This document shows, one piece after another, positions 7,600 through 14,778 of a stretch of DNA of 38,395 nt. Origin of the DNA: JAVBQF01 sp031549195 (GTDB taxonomy: Bacteria > Bacillota_I > Bacilli_A > RF39 > UBA660); NCBI GenBank assembly GCA_031549195.1, contig JAVBQF010000041.1, positions 1 through 38,395 on the forward strand. The letters are read 5' to 3'. Position numbers and translations under genes: made by a program. How positions within the stretch are numbered: position 1 is the stretch's first letter; every line of letters begins with the position of its first letter. A model generated the notes under the pieces. It made no database searches. It worked only from the letters and a program-made list of their open reading frames with translations, and had not been told where the DNA came from.

Positions 7600-7673
7600 T
7601 GGAGCGGATGATGGGAATCGGACCCACGTAGTCAGCTTGGAAGGCTGAGGTTCTACCATTAAACTACATCCGC
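7600..7673 (-). tRNA. tRNA-Gly(UCC)
   Basis: Full cloverleaf on the minus strand. The 7-bp acceptor stem GCGGATG/CATCCGC is perfect, the discriminator is T, CCA is encoded, and the anticodon TCC sits in loop CTTCCAA. Its own promoter and terminator flank it. Confidence 0.97.
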
Positions 7674-7691
7674 ATTAAGTAGACATTTATA

Positions 7692-7721
7692 ATTGTATAC
7701 TATATATATTATGTATGTCAA
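7692..7721 (-). promoter_or_regulatory. Sigma-A promoter of tRNA-Gly
   Basis: Minus-strand TTGACA (7716-7721) is a perfect -35. The -10 is TACAAT (7692-7697, spacer 18) or TATACA (7694-7699, spacer 16). Confidence 0.75.
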
Positions 7722-7757
7722 CATTTTTTTATACTTTTCTATGTTTTTTAATATAGC

Positions 7758-7784
7758 ACAAATGTCTAATCATATCATAAAATA
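7758..7784 (+). promoter_or_regulatory. Sigma-K-like promoter of the coat-like gene
   Basis: AC (7758-7759), 16 nt, then CATAAAATA (7776-7784). This exactly fits the sigma-K consensus AC-N16/17-CATANNNTA. A second overlapping CATATCATA (7771-7779) also fits the -10 pattern. The element is 18 nt before ATG 7803. Confidence 0.6.
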
Positions 7785-7802
7785 TTTTGAAAGGAGTTAT
7801 TT

Positions 7803-8081
7803 ATGCAAGAATATTATTATGATAATTCAAATTCATGCAGTAGCTGTAACATGAACAATAATATACCATTAATGCAGTCACCTGTTCAAGTTGATGAAGG
7901 CGATAGAAGAATTGGTGGGTTTGGTAGAATAGGCGGTTTTGGACGTATTGGAGGTTTTGGAAGACCTTTTGGATTTGGAGGTCCATTCTTACTTGGAGCA
8001 GCAACAGGTGCTGCATTATCTAGACCATACCCTTATCCTTATCCATACCCATATTATCCACCATATCCATATTACTACTAA
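7803..8081 (+). CDS. Spore coat-like protein, Gly-Phe and Pro-Tyr rich
   Basis: 92 residues of low complexity. It starts with a Tyr/Asn/Ser segment carrying CSSC, then three tandem IGGFGR repeats (about 37-54), a GPFLLGAATGAAL hydrophobic stretch, and a PYPYPYPYPYYPPYPYYY tail. This make-up is typical of self-associating or tyrosine-cross-linked spore coat and crust proteins of spore formers. No catalytic domain is present. SD AAGGAG precedes the ATG and a sigma-K-like promoter lies upstream, pointing to late mother-cell expression. A very strong terminator follows. The coat role is inference from composition and promoter. Confidence 0.7.
   Translation: MQEYYYDNSNSCSSCNMNNNIPLMQSPVQVDEGDRRIGGFGRIGGFGRIGGFGRPFGFGGPFLLGAATGAALSRPYPYPYPYPYYPPYPYYY
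7913..7966 (+). repeat. Three 18-bp tandem repeats coding IGGFGR
   Basis: Three consecutive 18-nt units each encode Ile-Gly-Gly-Phe-Gly-Arg. They use different synonymous codons (GGT/GGC/GGA, AGA/CGT), so the amino-acid repeat is kept while the DNA has drifted. This suggests selection on the protein rather than a recent duplication. Confidence 0.7.
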
Positions 8082-8082
8082 T

Positions 8083-8108
8083 AAAGGCTCTGATAATCAG
8101 AGTCTTTT
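8083..8108. terminator. Strong bidirectional terminator
   Basis: AAAGGCTCTGAT (8083-8094) pairs with ATCAGAGTCTTT (8096-8107), nearly 12 bp with a minimal loop. It serves the coat-like gene on the plus strand and overlaps the stop codon of the convergent radical SAM gene. Confidence 0.85.
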
Positions 8109-9009
8109 ATATCCAAAAGTCTTTAAAATCTAAACCAAGCTGAAAGTCTTTTTCTATTCTCTCCATCGATTCAACCTTACTCATTTCAGAAATAATACCT
8201 CTCTTGGCACACTCAACCTTAAGTGCATAATTTAATTCTTTATACCTTTTGCTATAGCACGCATAGTATTCTCTATATGTTTTAATATACTTTTCTTTTA
8301 TTCCCGGAAAGTTTTCATCTAGCTTTTTGTAAAAATATTCTCTTTGTCTATCTCTTAGTGTAACTCCAAACATTGGCACAATAAACTTACCGCCATTATC
8401 TGCTACCTTATTAACTATAGATATTATATTCTCAATATTATCATTTATGTAGGGCAAAATTGGCATCATTGTGACACCTACATAAATACCCATTTCACTT
8501 AACTTTCTAATTGCTTCTAATCTTCTTGATGGACTTGGTGCATTAGGTTCTATTATTTTTGCTAAAGCATCATCAGTTGTGGTAATAGTAAAAATTACTG
8601 TAGCTTTGGTTTTCTTATTAATACTGTCTAGTAACTCTATATCTTCTAAAACTAAATCACTTTTAGTTATCACTGTAACTGGATATTCATACTTATCAAT
8701 TATCTCTAGGCATCTTCTTGTAATTCTATATGTTTTCTCTAAAGGAAGATAAGAATCACTCATTGCTCCTGTGCCAATCGTACCAAAGGCTTTTTTTCTT
8801 GACAATTCTTTTTCTAATAATATTGGTGCGTTTACTTTTACTTCAATATTATCAAAGTTTTCAATTTTGTAGCATTCACTTCTTGAATCACAATAGATAC
8901 AAGAGTGTGGACAGCCACGATAAAAATTGGTGTTGTAAGTTATTCCAAACCAAGAAAGTGGTTTTTTATTTTTTGATAGAATTGTTTTAGATTCTATTTC
9001 TTTTATCAT
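8107..9009 (-). CDS. SPL-family radical SAM protein
   Basis: 300 residues. The radical SAM cluster motif GCPHSCIYC gives Cys33, Cys37 and Cys40, which bind a 4Fe-4S cluster and S-adenosylmethionine. The layout, with FYRGCPHSCIYCDSRS at the N-terminus, then IGTGAMSDSYLPLE and the TTDDALAKIIEPNAPSPSRR motif, matches the SplB-like/Rv2578c group rather than true spore photoproduct lyase. The substrate of this group is unknown; DNA lesion repair is only one option. SD AGAGGT precedes ATG. It is convergent with the coat-like gene and co-oriented with aqpZ upstream, but a terminator separates them. Confidence 0.85.
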   Translation of the reverse strand: MIKEIESKTILSKNKKPLSWFGITYNTNFYRGCPHSCIYCDSRSECYKIENFDNIEVKVNAPILLEKELSRKKAFGTIGTGAMSDSYLPLEKTYRITRRCLEIIDKYEYPVTVITKSDLVLEDIELLDSINKKTKATVIFTITTTDDALAKIIEPNAPSPSRRLEAIRKLSEMGIYVGVTMMPILPYINDNIENIISIVNKVADNGGKFIVPMFGVTLRDRQREYFYKKLDENFPGIKEKYIKTYREYYACYSKRYKELNYALKVECAKRGIISEMSKVESMERIEKDFQLGLDFKDFWI

Positions 9010-9042
9010 AAATACCTCTTAATATATTTTAACAAAAGAAGT

Positions 9043-9071
9043 TAAAAAATGAAATCCTTTTTAGATTTCAT
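9043..9071 (-). terminator. Terminator of aqpZ
   Basis: ATGAAATC (9049-9056) / GATTTCAT (9064-9071) 8-bp stem with a 7-nt loop, followed on the minus strand by a T run. Confidence 0.75.
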
Positions 9072-9100
9072 CTTAAAGCATCAATTATATAACTTTTTAC

Positions 9101-9772
9101 TTATTTCTTTTCTGTACCAAGTACATTTTTTGTAAACAATGCTGCAAGAGCCCCACCAAATAGTGGTGCAACTATAAATACCCAAAGCTGTTCTAAAGCT
9201 TCCCCACGAACAAATAATGCTGGAGCAATACTTCTTGCAGGATTAACTGAAGTTCCTGTTAGTGGAATTCCAAGAATGTGAACTAGAACTAGAGTTAAAC
9301 CAATAACAAGTCCTGCAAAATTTGGATTTCCATTTTTACCTGTTACTGAAAGTATAACTGTAACAAATACAAATGTAAGTATTGTTTCAGCAAACAACGC
9401 TCCTATTGCATCAAAGTTTCCAAAAAAGTTTTGTCCCATGGCAACTGTATCCATATCACTAAACTTCAGTAAAGTATATAGTAATACTGATCCAAACAAT
9501 GCACCTAAAACTTGTGCTACTACATAGCCAATTAAATCTTTTTTATTTAATCTCTTATTCATAAACATTGCAAGTGATACAGCTGGATTGATATGACATC
9601 CTGAAACTGGACCAATTGTATATGCCATTGCAACAATGACAAGACCAAATGCAAACGCAATACCTAGGATGCCTAATGCTTCTCCTCCAAATACTGCTGA
9701 ACCACAACCAAATAAGATTAAAACCATAGTTCCAACAAATTCAGCTGTATATTTTTTATATTCTTCTGACAT
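9101..9772 (-). CDS. aqpZ: Aquaporin Z-like MIP channel
   Basis: 223-residue major intrinsic protein with six transmembrane helices and two half-helices ending in NPA motifs, GCHINPAVS and GTSVNPARS. His in VHILGIPLTG and Arg in NPAR correspond to the narrow aromatic/arginine filter of water-selective AqpZ, and the glycerol-facilitator Asp after the second NPA is absent. Rapid water flux across the plasma membrane is therefore the likely role. SD AGGAGG precedes ATG; it is flanked by a terminator and appears monocistronic. The Gly/Ala codon content is a little higher than its neighbours because of the fold. Confidence 0.92.
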   Translation of the reverse strand: MSEEYKKYTAEFVGTMVLILFGCGSAVFGGEALGILGIAFAFGLVIVAMAYTIGPVSGCHINPAVSLAMFMNKRLNKKDLIGYVVAQVLGALFGSVLLYTLLKFSDMDTVAMGQNFFGNFDAIGALFAETILTFVFVTVILSVTGKNGNPNFAGLVIGLTLVLVHILGIPLTGTSVNPARSIAPALFVRGEALEQLWVFIVAPLFGGALAALFTKNVLGTEKK

Positions 9773-9849
9773 AAAACTTTCCTCCTACTAAATTATATAA
9801 TTGATGATCTACTTTTATTATACATTATGTATTATTTAGAGGCAATATG

Positions 9850-10245
9850 CTATTGTCTAACTTTTATCCATAAAGCTGCTGCTTGTACAGGATAGCTTTC
9901 ATTTACTTCTCCATCAAACCAAACCTCGACTATATCGCCAATCGCTAAATCAGTAATTTTTAATTTCTCACCTGTTTCTTTACTAGTAATTTTTGTACTT
10001 GATAATATTGAGATACTTGCTTTATCATATATGGTATTAGAAAGAAGTTCTCCTTCTACATAAATATTTCCCTTTTTATTTTCATCATTGCTTACACTTT
10101 TTATTTCGCCTATTATAGAAATTTCATCACTTAATTTACTTTCAAGGTTTTTATTTAAGATAAGCATAGTAATTAAAATTATAATAATTGTTGCAGCAAT
10201 AACTATTGAACTTACAATAACTGCTCTTTTAGTACTTTTTTTCAC
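9850..10245 (-). CDS. Membrane-anchored DUF3221-like protein
   Basis: 131 residues: one N-terminal transmembrane helix (about 8-30), a charged linker, then a small beta-rich domain. IGEIKSV, the TKITS segment and the terminal GDIVEVWFDGEVNESYPVQAAA stretch resemble the DUF3221 family of small secreted or anchored OB-like proteins of Bacilli. Function unknown. SD AAGGAG lies before ATG, and a TGGTATAAT extended -10 is centred near 10275. It is divergent from the PNPOx-like gene, whose promoter shares the gap. Confidence 0.65.
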   Translation of the reverse strand: MKKSTKRAVIVSSIVIAATIIIILITMLILNKNLESKLSDEISIIGEIKSVSNDENKKGNIYVEGELLSNTIYDKASISILSSTKITSKETGEKLKITDLAIGDIVEVWFDGEVNESYPVQAAALWIKVRQ

Positions 10246-10350
10246 ATTTATACACTCCTTATTATTTAATTATACCATATTTTGGGATAGTATATATTCT
10301 AACTATAATGTATAATATAATTAATAAGAAAAGAAAAGGACGTGAAAAAA

Positions 10351-10755
10351 TTGACTGAAGAGCAAGCACTACAAATAGCAACAGAGATGGTAGCAGAAGA
10401 GAATAACATTCAAATTGCAACTGTTGATCAAAATGGTTATCCATGTATTAAGGGACTAATCAAAATTAAAAATAACGGTCTAAAAGAATTCTTCTTTACT
10501 TCTAATGTTAATACAGATAAGGTTAAAAACATTCAATATAATAATAAGGGATGCCTATATATTTCTAAATATTTAGAATATCAAGGAGTATCATTCAGGG
10601 GGACATTCCAAATTATGAGTTTAGAGGAAGCATCAATTGATAAGTCCTTTATTCCTGAAGGATTAAGAGACCAAGAATATTGTGCTATTAAATTTATAAC
10701 AGAAGAAGCTAATGTTTATGCAAGCATGTTAAAACGCACAGTAAAAATACAATAA
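10351..10755 (+). CDS. Pyridoxamine 5'-phosphate oxidase-like flavoprotein
   Basis: About 134 residues with the FMN-binding split beta-barrel fold: NIQIATVDQNGYPCIKGL, then KEFFFTSNVNTDKVKNIQ and GCLYISKYLEYQGVSFRG. Such small proteins bind FMN, F420 or heme and reduce diverse substrates; the true PNP oxidase is larger. The start is unusual. AAGGA (10336-10340) is 10 nt before TTG 10351, while a GTG at 10342 would leave only 1 nt of spacing, so TTG is preferred. It ends in a strong terminator shared with the convergent ORFan. Confidence 0.78.
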   Translation: MTEEQALQIATEMVAEENNIQIATVDQNGYPCIKGLIKIKNNGLKEFFFTSNVNTDKVKNIQYNNKGCLYISKYLEYQGVSFRGTFQIMSLEEASIDKSFIPEGLRDQEYCAIKFITEEANVYASMLKRTVKIQ

Positions 10756-10756
10756 T

Positions 10757-10798
10757 AAAAGATTTAATAATTCATTTCAAATATTAAATCTTTTTCTT
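10757..10798. terminator. Terminator between convergent genes
   Basis: AAAAGATTTAATA (10757-10769) / TATTAAATCTTTT (10782-10794), a perfect 13-bp stem with a 12-nt loop, followed on the plus strand by TCTTTT. It lies between the PNPOx-like stop and the convergent 198-aa gene. Confidence 0.8.
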
Positions 10799-11395
10799 TT
10801 ACTTTGTTTTTGCTGTATATCTTTTAATCTTTATAGCTTTAGCACTACTAGGAACTGTGCTCTCTCTTTGAGCCTGTTCTCTAGTTATTGGACCGGGAAC
10901 AAATGCGTAGTCATATAAATCATACATAAACTTTTCAATATCACAAGCTGTAATATCTTGAGATGCTTGTATATGATTTATTGCATTTTCATTATAAGGA
11001 GTACCCTCTGCTTCTAGTTTTCCTTGTGAAGCATCATCTATTCCTATTGAAACTGCCCAACCTTGTAATATACTCATTGCTTCTTGCATAAATGAAACTC
11101 TACTCGTTGCAATATCTTTGCTATCACAAAATGAATTTTCTCTAAATTCTTTAATAAAGCCGTCATAAATAGCTACTACCTCTTCATATGGTAAAGGAGT
11201 GTTTCTAACTATTGCATATAAATTACTCAAGTATTTATCACTTGTTTTATTTTCGGCTGATAAAACTATTTTTACATTTTCATCATTAGGGTCAATAAAA
11301 CCAAGAAGTAGTCCTTTATCAAACCATTGTCTATTAAATTTCCTTCTAAGTTTCGTTGTATAACTTTCTTGTGCATTTGTTAAGTTGTGTTTCAT
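10799..11395 (-). CDS. Unrecognised 198-aa soluble protein
   Basis: I do not recognise this protein. It has no transmembrane segment or signal peptide. The first half is mixed charged (LRRKFNRQWFDKG near residue 16), with helical stretches around 70-90 and 105-120 (MQEAMSILQGWAVSIGI). The C-terminus is basic (KAIKIKRYTAKTK). SD GTGAGG lies 7 nt before ATG. It is a single gene between convergent PNPOx-like and upstream nitroreductase genes, with its own 145-nt upstream gap. Good SD, length and flanking terminator make it a real gene. Confidence 0.65.
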   Translation of the reverse strand: MKHNLTNAQESYTTKLRRKFNRQWFDKGLLLGFIDPNDENVKIVLSAENKTSDKYLSNLYAIVRNTPLPYEEVVAIYDGFIKEFRENSFCDSKDIATSRVSFMQEAMSILQGWAVSIGIDDASQGKLEAEGTPYNENAINHIQASQDITACDIEKFMYDLYDYAFVPGPITREQAQRESTVPSSAKAIKIKRYTAKTK

Positions 11396-11540
11396 ATTAA
11401 TACCTCACATCTATATATATGTTATTGCATTTTGAGAATTAAAGCAGTCGATTATTACTAGTTAATTTAATTATCAACTCTGTCATTTCAAATGATTTAC
11501 AACCACACTTGATTAGATACTGCCCATTTGAAAAAATTAC

Positions 11541-12092
11541 TTATTTAATAATTTCTATTATATTTTCTCTAATTTTTTTTCCTATGGGTTCTTCGTTCGG
11601 ATATCCAAGAGATATTGCCGTATATGGCTCAAAGTCATCTGTTATATGTAGTTTTTTATAATAAGTATCTCCAAATTTTACATCAAACAGTGTCATAGCA
11701 TCATTTAAAATACAACTACCTAACCCTAATGATTTTGCAGCAATTACAATATTTTCTGTTGCAAGTCCACAATCTATCACTGCCAATTCATTTGGCCTTT
11801 TATATTTTAAAATGAATATTACTGTAGGTGCATCATAAAATGGACTATAATAATCTTCTCCTTGATACCATTCATATCCCTTTCTAAGATTTTCATCATA
11901 GCAAACTCGAGACATTTCATCAATAAGTTCCTTGCTTTGTACAACTATAAATTTCCATGGTTGTTTATTATGACCACTAGGAGCATTCTTTGCACATTCC
12001 AAGATAAGATTTAATTGCTCATCTGTTATTTGTTCTTTTGTATATTCTCTTACACTTCTTCTTGTTAATATAGTATTTATTGTTTCATTCAT
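11541..12092 (-). CDS. Nitroreductase family protein
   Basis: 183-residue FMN-dependent nitroreductase-like enzyme. RRSVREYTKEQI near the N-terminus contacts the FMN phosphate, APSGHNKQPWKFIVV is the second FMN contact, and CGLATENIVIAAKSLGLGSC followed by ISLGYPNEEP closes the site. Members act as homodimers using NAD(P)H to reduce nitro compounds, quinones or flavins. The natural substrate is unknown. SD AAGGAG is 7 nt before ATG. It is transcribed alone, divergent from the MvaI/BcnI-like gene. Confidence 0.88.
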   Translation of the reverse strand: MNETINTILTRRSVREYTKEQITDEQLNLILECAKNAPSGHNKQPWKFIVVQSKELIDEMSRVCYDENLRKGYEWYQGEDYYSPFYDAPTVIFILKYKRPNELAVIDCGLATENIVIAAKSLGLGSCILNDAMTLFDVKFGDTYYKKLHITDDFEPYTAISLGYPNEEPIGKKIRENIIEIIK

Positions 12093-12268
12093 GACACTTC
12101 TCCTTCACAAACATAATTTATATTTTATATTATACCAGTTTTAGGAATAAATTAGTATCTTTACAAGTGATTTTATTGATAGCTTCTTCTGTTATTGTTT
12201 AAAATTTGCAAATAAATAAGGTTATTTGAGGAAATGGGATGGTATTTGTTCTATCATAATGTTATAAA

Positions 12269-13033
12269 ATGATAAGGCGGTGCTTAACTATAATAGATAA
12301 TATAATAGACTTAAAAATGAAGATTGATGATATTAAGAGTATGGGATGGATTAAAAGTGTTTCAAAAAACAATTCTGGAGTTGGGCTTACATTGGAATAT
12401 TTACTTAACAAACCTGTTGAAAATTTTGAGTTACCTGATTATAATGGCATAGAGTTAAAAGCAAAGTATTCCACTAAATATCCCGCAATATCTCTTTTTA
12501 GTGCTGCACCAGATAGTTATGTATTAGAAATAAAAAGGATTTATGAAAAGTATGGATACCAAGATATAGAAAATAGAGATTTTAAGATTTTTAGATTAAG
12601 TGTATATTCTTTTAAAAAAGTTACATTGGATAGAAAAAATTTTTTTATGTTGCATGTTGATAGGAAGAAAGAACAAGTAGTTTTAAACGTATATGATTAT
12701 AATGGTAGAATTATTGATAGTGACAGTGCTTGGAGTTTTGAGTTTTTAAAAGAAAAACTTTTCAGAAAATTAGGATACTTAGCATTTGTTAAAGCAGAAA
12801 AGAAAATTGTAAATGGTGATGCTTTCTTCAAGTATATTAGTTATGACTTTTATAAACTAAGGGGTTTTGATAATTTTATCAATTTAATTGAAAATGGAAG
12901 AGCATTTATTTCATTTAACGTAGGTGTATTTAAAAATGGAATTAAGTATGGACAAATATATGATCATGGAACAAGTTTCCGTATGAAGATATGGGATTTA
13001 GAAAAGTTATTTTATAAAATAACAATTATATAG
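12269..13033 (+). CDS. Solitary MvaI/BcnI-type restriction endonuclease
   Basis: Up to 254 residues. NNSGVGLTLEYLL followed by DYNGIELKAKY matches the catalytic core of the MvaI/BcnI/MutH-like PD-(D/E)xK family: Glu in TLE, Asp of PDYNG, and ExK in GIELKAK. MvaI and BcnI are monomers that nick or cut short CC-centred sites. No DNA methyltransferase is visible nearby. The start is unclear: ATG 12269 has no SD, an internal AAGGCGG follows it, and ATG 12317 also lacks an SD. It is expressed from a divergent promoter region and ends in a poly-A/poly-T hairpin. Confidence 0.75.
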   Translation: MIRRCLTIIDNIIDLKMKIDDIKSMGWIKSVSKNNSGVGLTLEYLLNKPVENFELPDYNGIELKAKYSTKYPAISLFSAAPDSYVLEIKRIYEKYGYQDIENRDFKIFRLSVYSFKKVTLDRKNFFMLHVDRKKEQVVLNVYDYNGRIIDSDSAWSFEFLKEKLFRKLGYLAFVKAEKKIVNGDAFFKYISYDFYKLRGFDNFINLIENGRAFISFNVGVFKNGIKYGQIYDHGTSFRMKIWDLEKLFYKITII

Positions 13034-13098
13034 AATATTTCAGGCTAAAATCCATGGCAAATTTGCTATTCTCTTTATAATAACTTTAAACTATAATT

Positions 13099-13129
13099 AA
13101 AAAAAGAAAATTTAAGATTTCTTTTTTTT
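13099..13129 (+). terminator. Terminator of the MvaI/BcnI-like gene
   Basis: AAAAAAAGAAA (99-109) pairs with TTTCTTTTTTT (13118-13128) across an 8-nt loop. It is AT-only apart from one GC pair. Confidence 0.55.
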
Positions 13130-13220
13130 GTATTTACTAATTGCTAGTAGTATCCTGGTCAAACTATTCTTATTCGAATTCAAGATTATTACATGCAAAG
13201 TCTATTAAATAACAATAATA

Positions 13221-13259
13221 TAAGAAATAAAATAAAAACTCCTTATTCTACAAGGAGTT
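13221..13259 (-). terminator. Terminator of the methyltransferase gene
   Basis: AACTCCTT (13237-13244) / AAGGAGTT (13252-13259), then TTTATTTTATTTC on the minus strand. It lies about 85 nt after the methyltransferase stop. Confidence 0.75.
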
Positions 13260-13343
13260 ATATACTAATGGTCCGAATTACGCGACAATTCCCAACTTTA
13301 TTTAAGACCTTTCTCCCAATGTACTTCCTTATATTATACTTAT

Positions 13344-13964
13344 CTATTTTTCAATACATAATATACCTGCGCAATGACTCATTTTATCGAATTTGGCTAT
13401 TATATTTTTATCGCATAATTTTTCTAAAAATATTTCTGCAACAATATAAAGTTCTTCTTTATCAAATCCTTCATTATTTTTTTTACATTGAATTAAATCT
13501 TTTTCTGTTAAAAAAGCAATGTCACCTATTATTATTTTTCCATTATTATTTAATAGTGTTTTAAGTAACGATATTAACTCAATTTTTTTATTATCCGTTA
13601 AATGATGTATTGCATAAGTTGAAATGATATAATCAAATTTTTGATTCAATATTTCTTTTGGTAAATCATTATTAAAATCGCATTCATAAAAATCCCCTTT
13701 TGGCATTTTTGCTTTTGATATTGACACCATCTCACTTGAAAAATCTATACCATAAACATCACAATTTAGGTCATATATTTTCTTAGTTAAAATTCCTGTA
13801 CCAAATCCAATGTCAAAAACTTTAGAATTTGGTTCGATTTTATTTAATATATCATCAAGTACATCGTAATATCCATCAAATGGATATTCTTTATTCACGT
13901 AACAAGTATTAACGGCATTGTCATATTCCTTTGCCCACAAATCGAATCCTTTTTTATCTAACAT
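13344..13964 (-). CDS. Class I SAM-dependent methyltransferase (YrrT-like)
   Basis: 206 residues. FDLWAKEYDNAV at the N-terminus is the hallmark of YrrT-type small-molecule methyltransferases. Motif I is VFDIGFGTGILT, motif II the acidic VYGIDFSSEM, and motif IV DYIISTYAIHHL. The substrate is unknown; YrrT in Bacillus sits in a methionine-to-cysteine operon, but no such genes adjoin here. It is not a DNA methyltransferase (no DPPY or NPPY motif) and so not an obvious partner for the neighbouring endonuclease. SD GAGGTGA precedes ATG. Confidence 0.83.
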   Translation of the reverse strand: MLDKKGFDLWAKEYDNAVNTCYVNKEYPFDGYYDVLDDILNKIEPNSKVFDIGFGTGILTKKIYDLNCDVYGIDFSSEMVSISKAKMPKGDFYECDFNNDLPKEILNQKFDYIISTYAIHHLTDNKKIELISLLKTLLNNNGKIIIGDIAFLTEKDLIQCKKNNEGFDKEELYIVAEIFLEKLCDKNIIAKFDKMSHCAGILCIEK

Positions 13965-14001
13965 TCTTCACCTCTTGAAACAATTATATACTATTTTTAA
14001 T

Positions 14002-14036
14002 CAAAATAAAATCGTTAGACTTAATATCCAACGATT
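14002..14036 (-). terminator. Terminator of the seven-tRNA operon
   Basis: AATCGTT (14010-14016) / AACGATT (14030-14036), followed on the minus strand by TTATTTTGATT. It lies about 40 nt after tRNA-Pro. Confidence 0.65.
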
Positions 14037-14077
14037 CATTCATACTCAAACTCTAAAAGTTCAAGTTAAATTGTTAA

Positions 14078-14154
14078 TGGTCGAGAAGACAGGATTTGAA
14101 CCTGCAACCCCTTGGTCCCAAACCAAGTGCTCTACCAAATTGAGCCACTTCTCG
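14078..14154 (-). tRNA. tRNA-Pro(UGG)
   Basis: Cloverleaf with acceptor CGAGAAG/CTTCTCG, discriminator A, encoded CCA. Anticodon TGG sits in loop TTTGGGA. Last gene of the seven-tRNA operon. Confidence 0.97.
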
Positions 14155-14160
14155 AATTTA

Positions 14161-14237
14161 TGGTGCACCCAATAGGAGTCGAACCCATAACCTTTTGATC
14201 CGTAGTCAAACGCTCTATCCAATTGAGCTATGAGTGC
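14161..14237 (-). tRNA. tRNA-Arg(ACG)
   Basis: Acceptor GCACTCA/TGGGTGC (one wobble), discriminator A, encoded CCA, anticodon ACG in loop CTACGGA. The A34 would be deaminated to inosine to read CGN. Confidence 0.96.
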
Positions 14238-14270
14238 ATTCTCATTTAGGCTACTTAATGTCTATTAAAA

Positions 14271-14346
<76 letters not shown>

Positions 14347-14355
14347 AAACAAAAT

Positions 14356-14431
14356 TGGCGGTCCGGACGGGGATTGAACCCGCGATCTTCTGCGTGACAG
14401 GCAGACGTGTTAACCACTGCACTACCGGACC
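14356..14431 (-). tRNA. tRNA-Asp(GUC)
   Basis: Acceptor GGTCCGG/CCGGACC, discriminator G (as required for Asp), encoded CCA, anticodon GTC in loop CTGTCAC. Confidence 0.97.
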
Positions 14432-14434
14432 AAT

Positions 14435-14511
<77 letters not shown>

Positions 14512-14529
14512 ATATATAAAACTTCAAAA

Positions 14530-14622
14530 TGGCGGAGGAAAAGGGATTCGAACCCCTGCGCCGTTCGCACGACCTCCCGGTTTTCAAGACCGGTCCCTTC
14601 AACCAGACTTGGGTATTCCTCC
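14530..14622 (-). tRNA. tRNA-Ser(UGA)
   Basis: 93 nt with the long variable arm of class II tRNAs. Acceptor GGAGGAA/TTCCTCC, discriminator G, encoded CCA, anticodon TGA in loop CTTGAAA. Confidence 0.97.
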
Positions 14623-14627
14623 ATTAA

Positions 14628-14716
14628 TGGTGCCTAAGGCCGGACTTGAACCGGCACGAGGTATGAGCCCCGCAGGATTTTAAGTCCTGTGCGTCTACCT
14701 ATTCCGCCACTCAGGC
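14628..14716 (-). tRNA. tRNA-Leu(UAA)
   Basis: 89 nt class II tRNA with long variable arm. Acceptor GCCTGAG/CTTAGGC (wobble), discriminator A, encoded CCA, anticodon TAA in loop CTTAAAA. First gene of the operon. Confidence 0.97.
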
Positions 14717-14749
14717 ATCAAACGACTCAAAATTTGTTGAGACTATTTG

Positions 14750-14778
14750 ATTATATATCAATTTTTTTTATTTAGCAA
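14750..14778 (-). promoter_or_regulatory. Sigma-A promoter of the seven-tRNA operon
   Basis: Minus strand TTGCTA (14773-14778), 17-nt spacer, TATAAT (14750-14755). The -35 box overlaps the last codons of the upstream YfhO-like gene. Order downstream is Leu, Ser, fMet, Asp, Phe, Arg, Pro. Confidence 0.75.

Larger units (their letters stand above)
13034..13343. other. Intergenic between convergent genes, two terminators
   Basis: About 310 nt. It holds a plus-strand terminator near 13099-13129 (seven A plus GAAA pairing with TTTC and eight T) and a minus-strand terminator at 13221-13259. Between and after them I see no recognisable gene. The piece around 13270-13290 is slightly more GC-rich. 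Confidence 0.5.

Noticed and set aside
7801..8133. Alternative frames in the Gly-Phe/Pro-Tyr coat-like gene
   Set aside because: Repetitive DNA keeps several frames open; only the plus frame from 7803 has SD, promoter and terminator.
8107..9009. True spore photoproduct lyase (SplB)
   Set aside because: The cluster motif and PNAPSPSRR pattern fit the wider SPL-like group; signature residues of genuine SplB are not evident.
13193..13564. Plus-strand 123-codon frame overlapping the methyltransferase end
   Set aside because: Phe/Tyr/Leu/Ile-rich shadow of an AT-rich coding end, no SD, crosses a terminator.
13344..13964. The SAM methyltransferase as cognate modification enzyme of the MvaI/BcnI-like nuclease
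   Set aside because: It has the YrrT-type small-molecule layout with no DPPY/NPPY or PCQ DNA-methylase motif.
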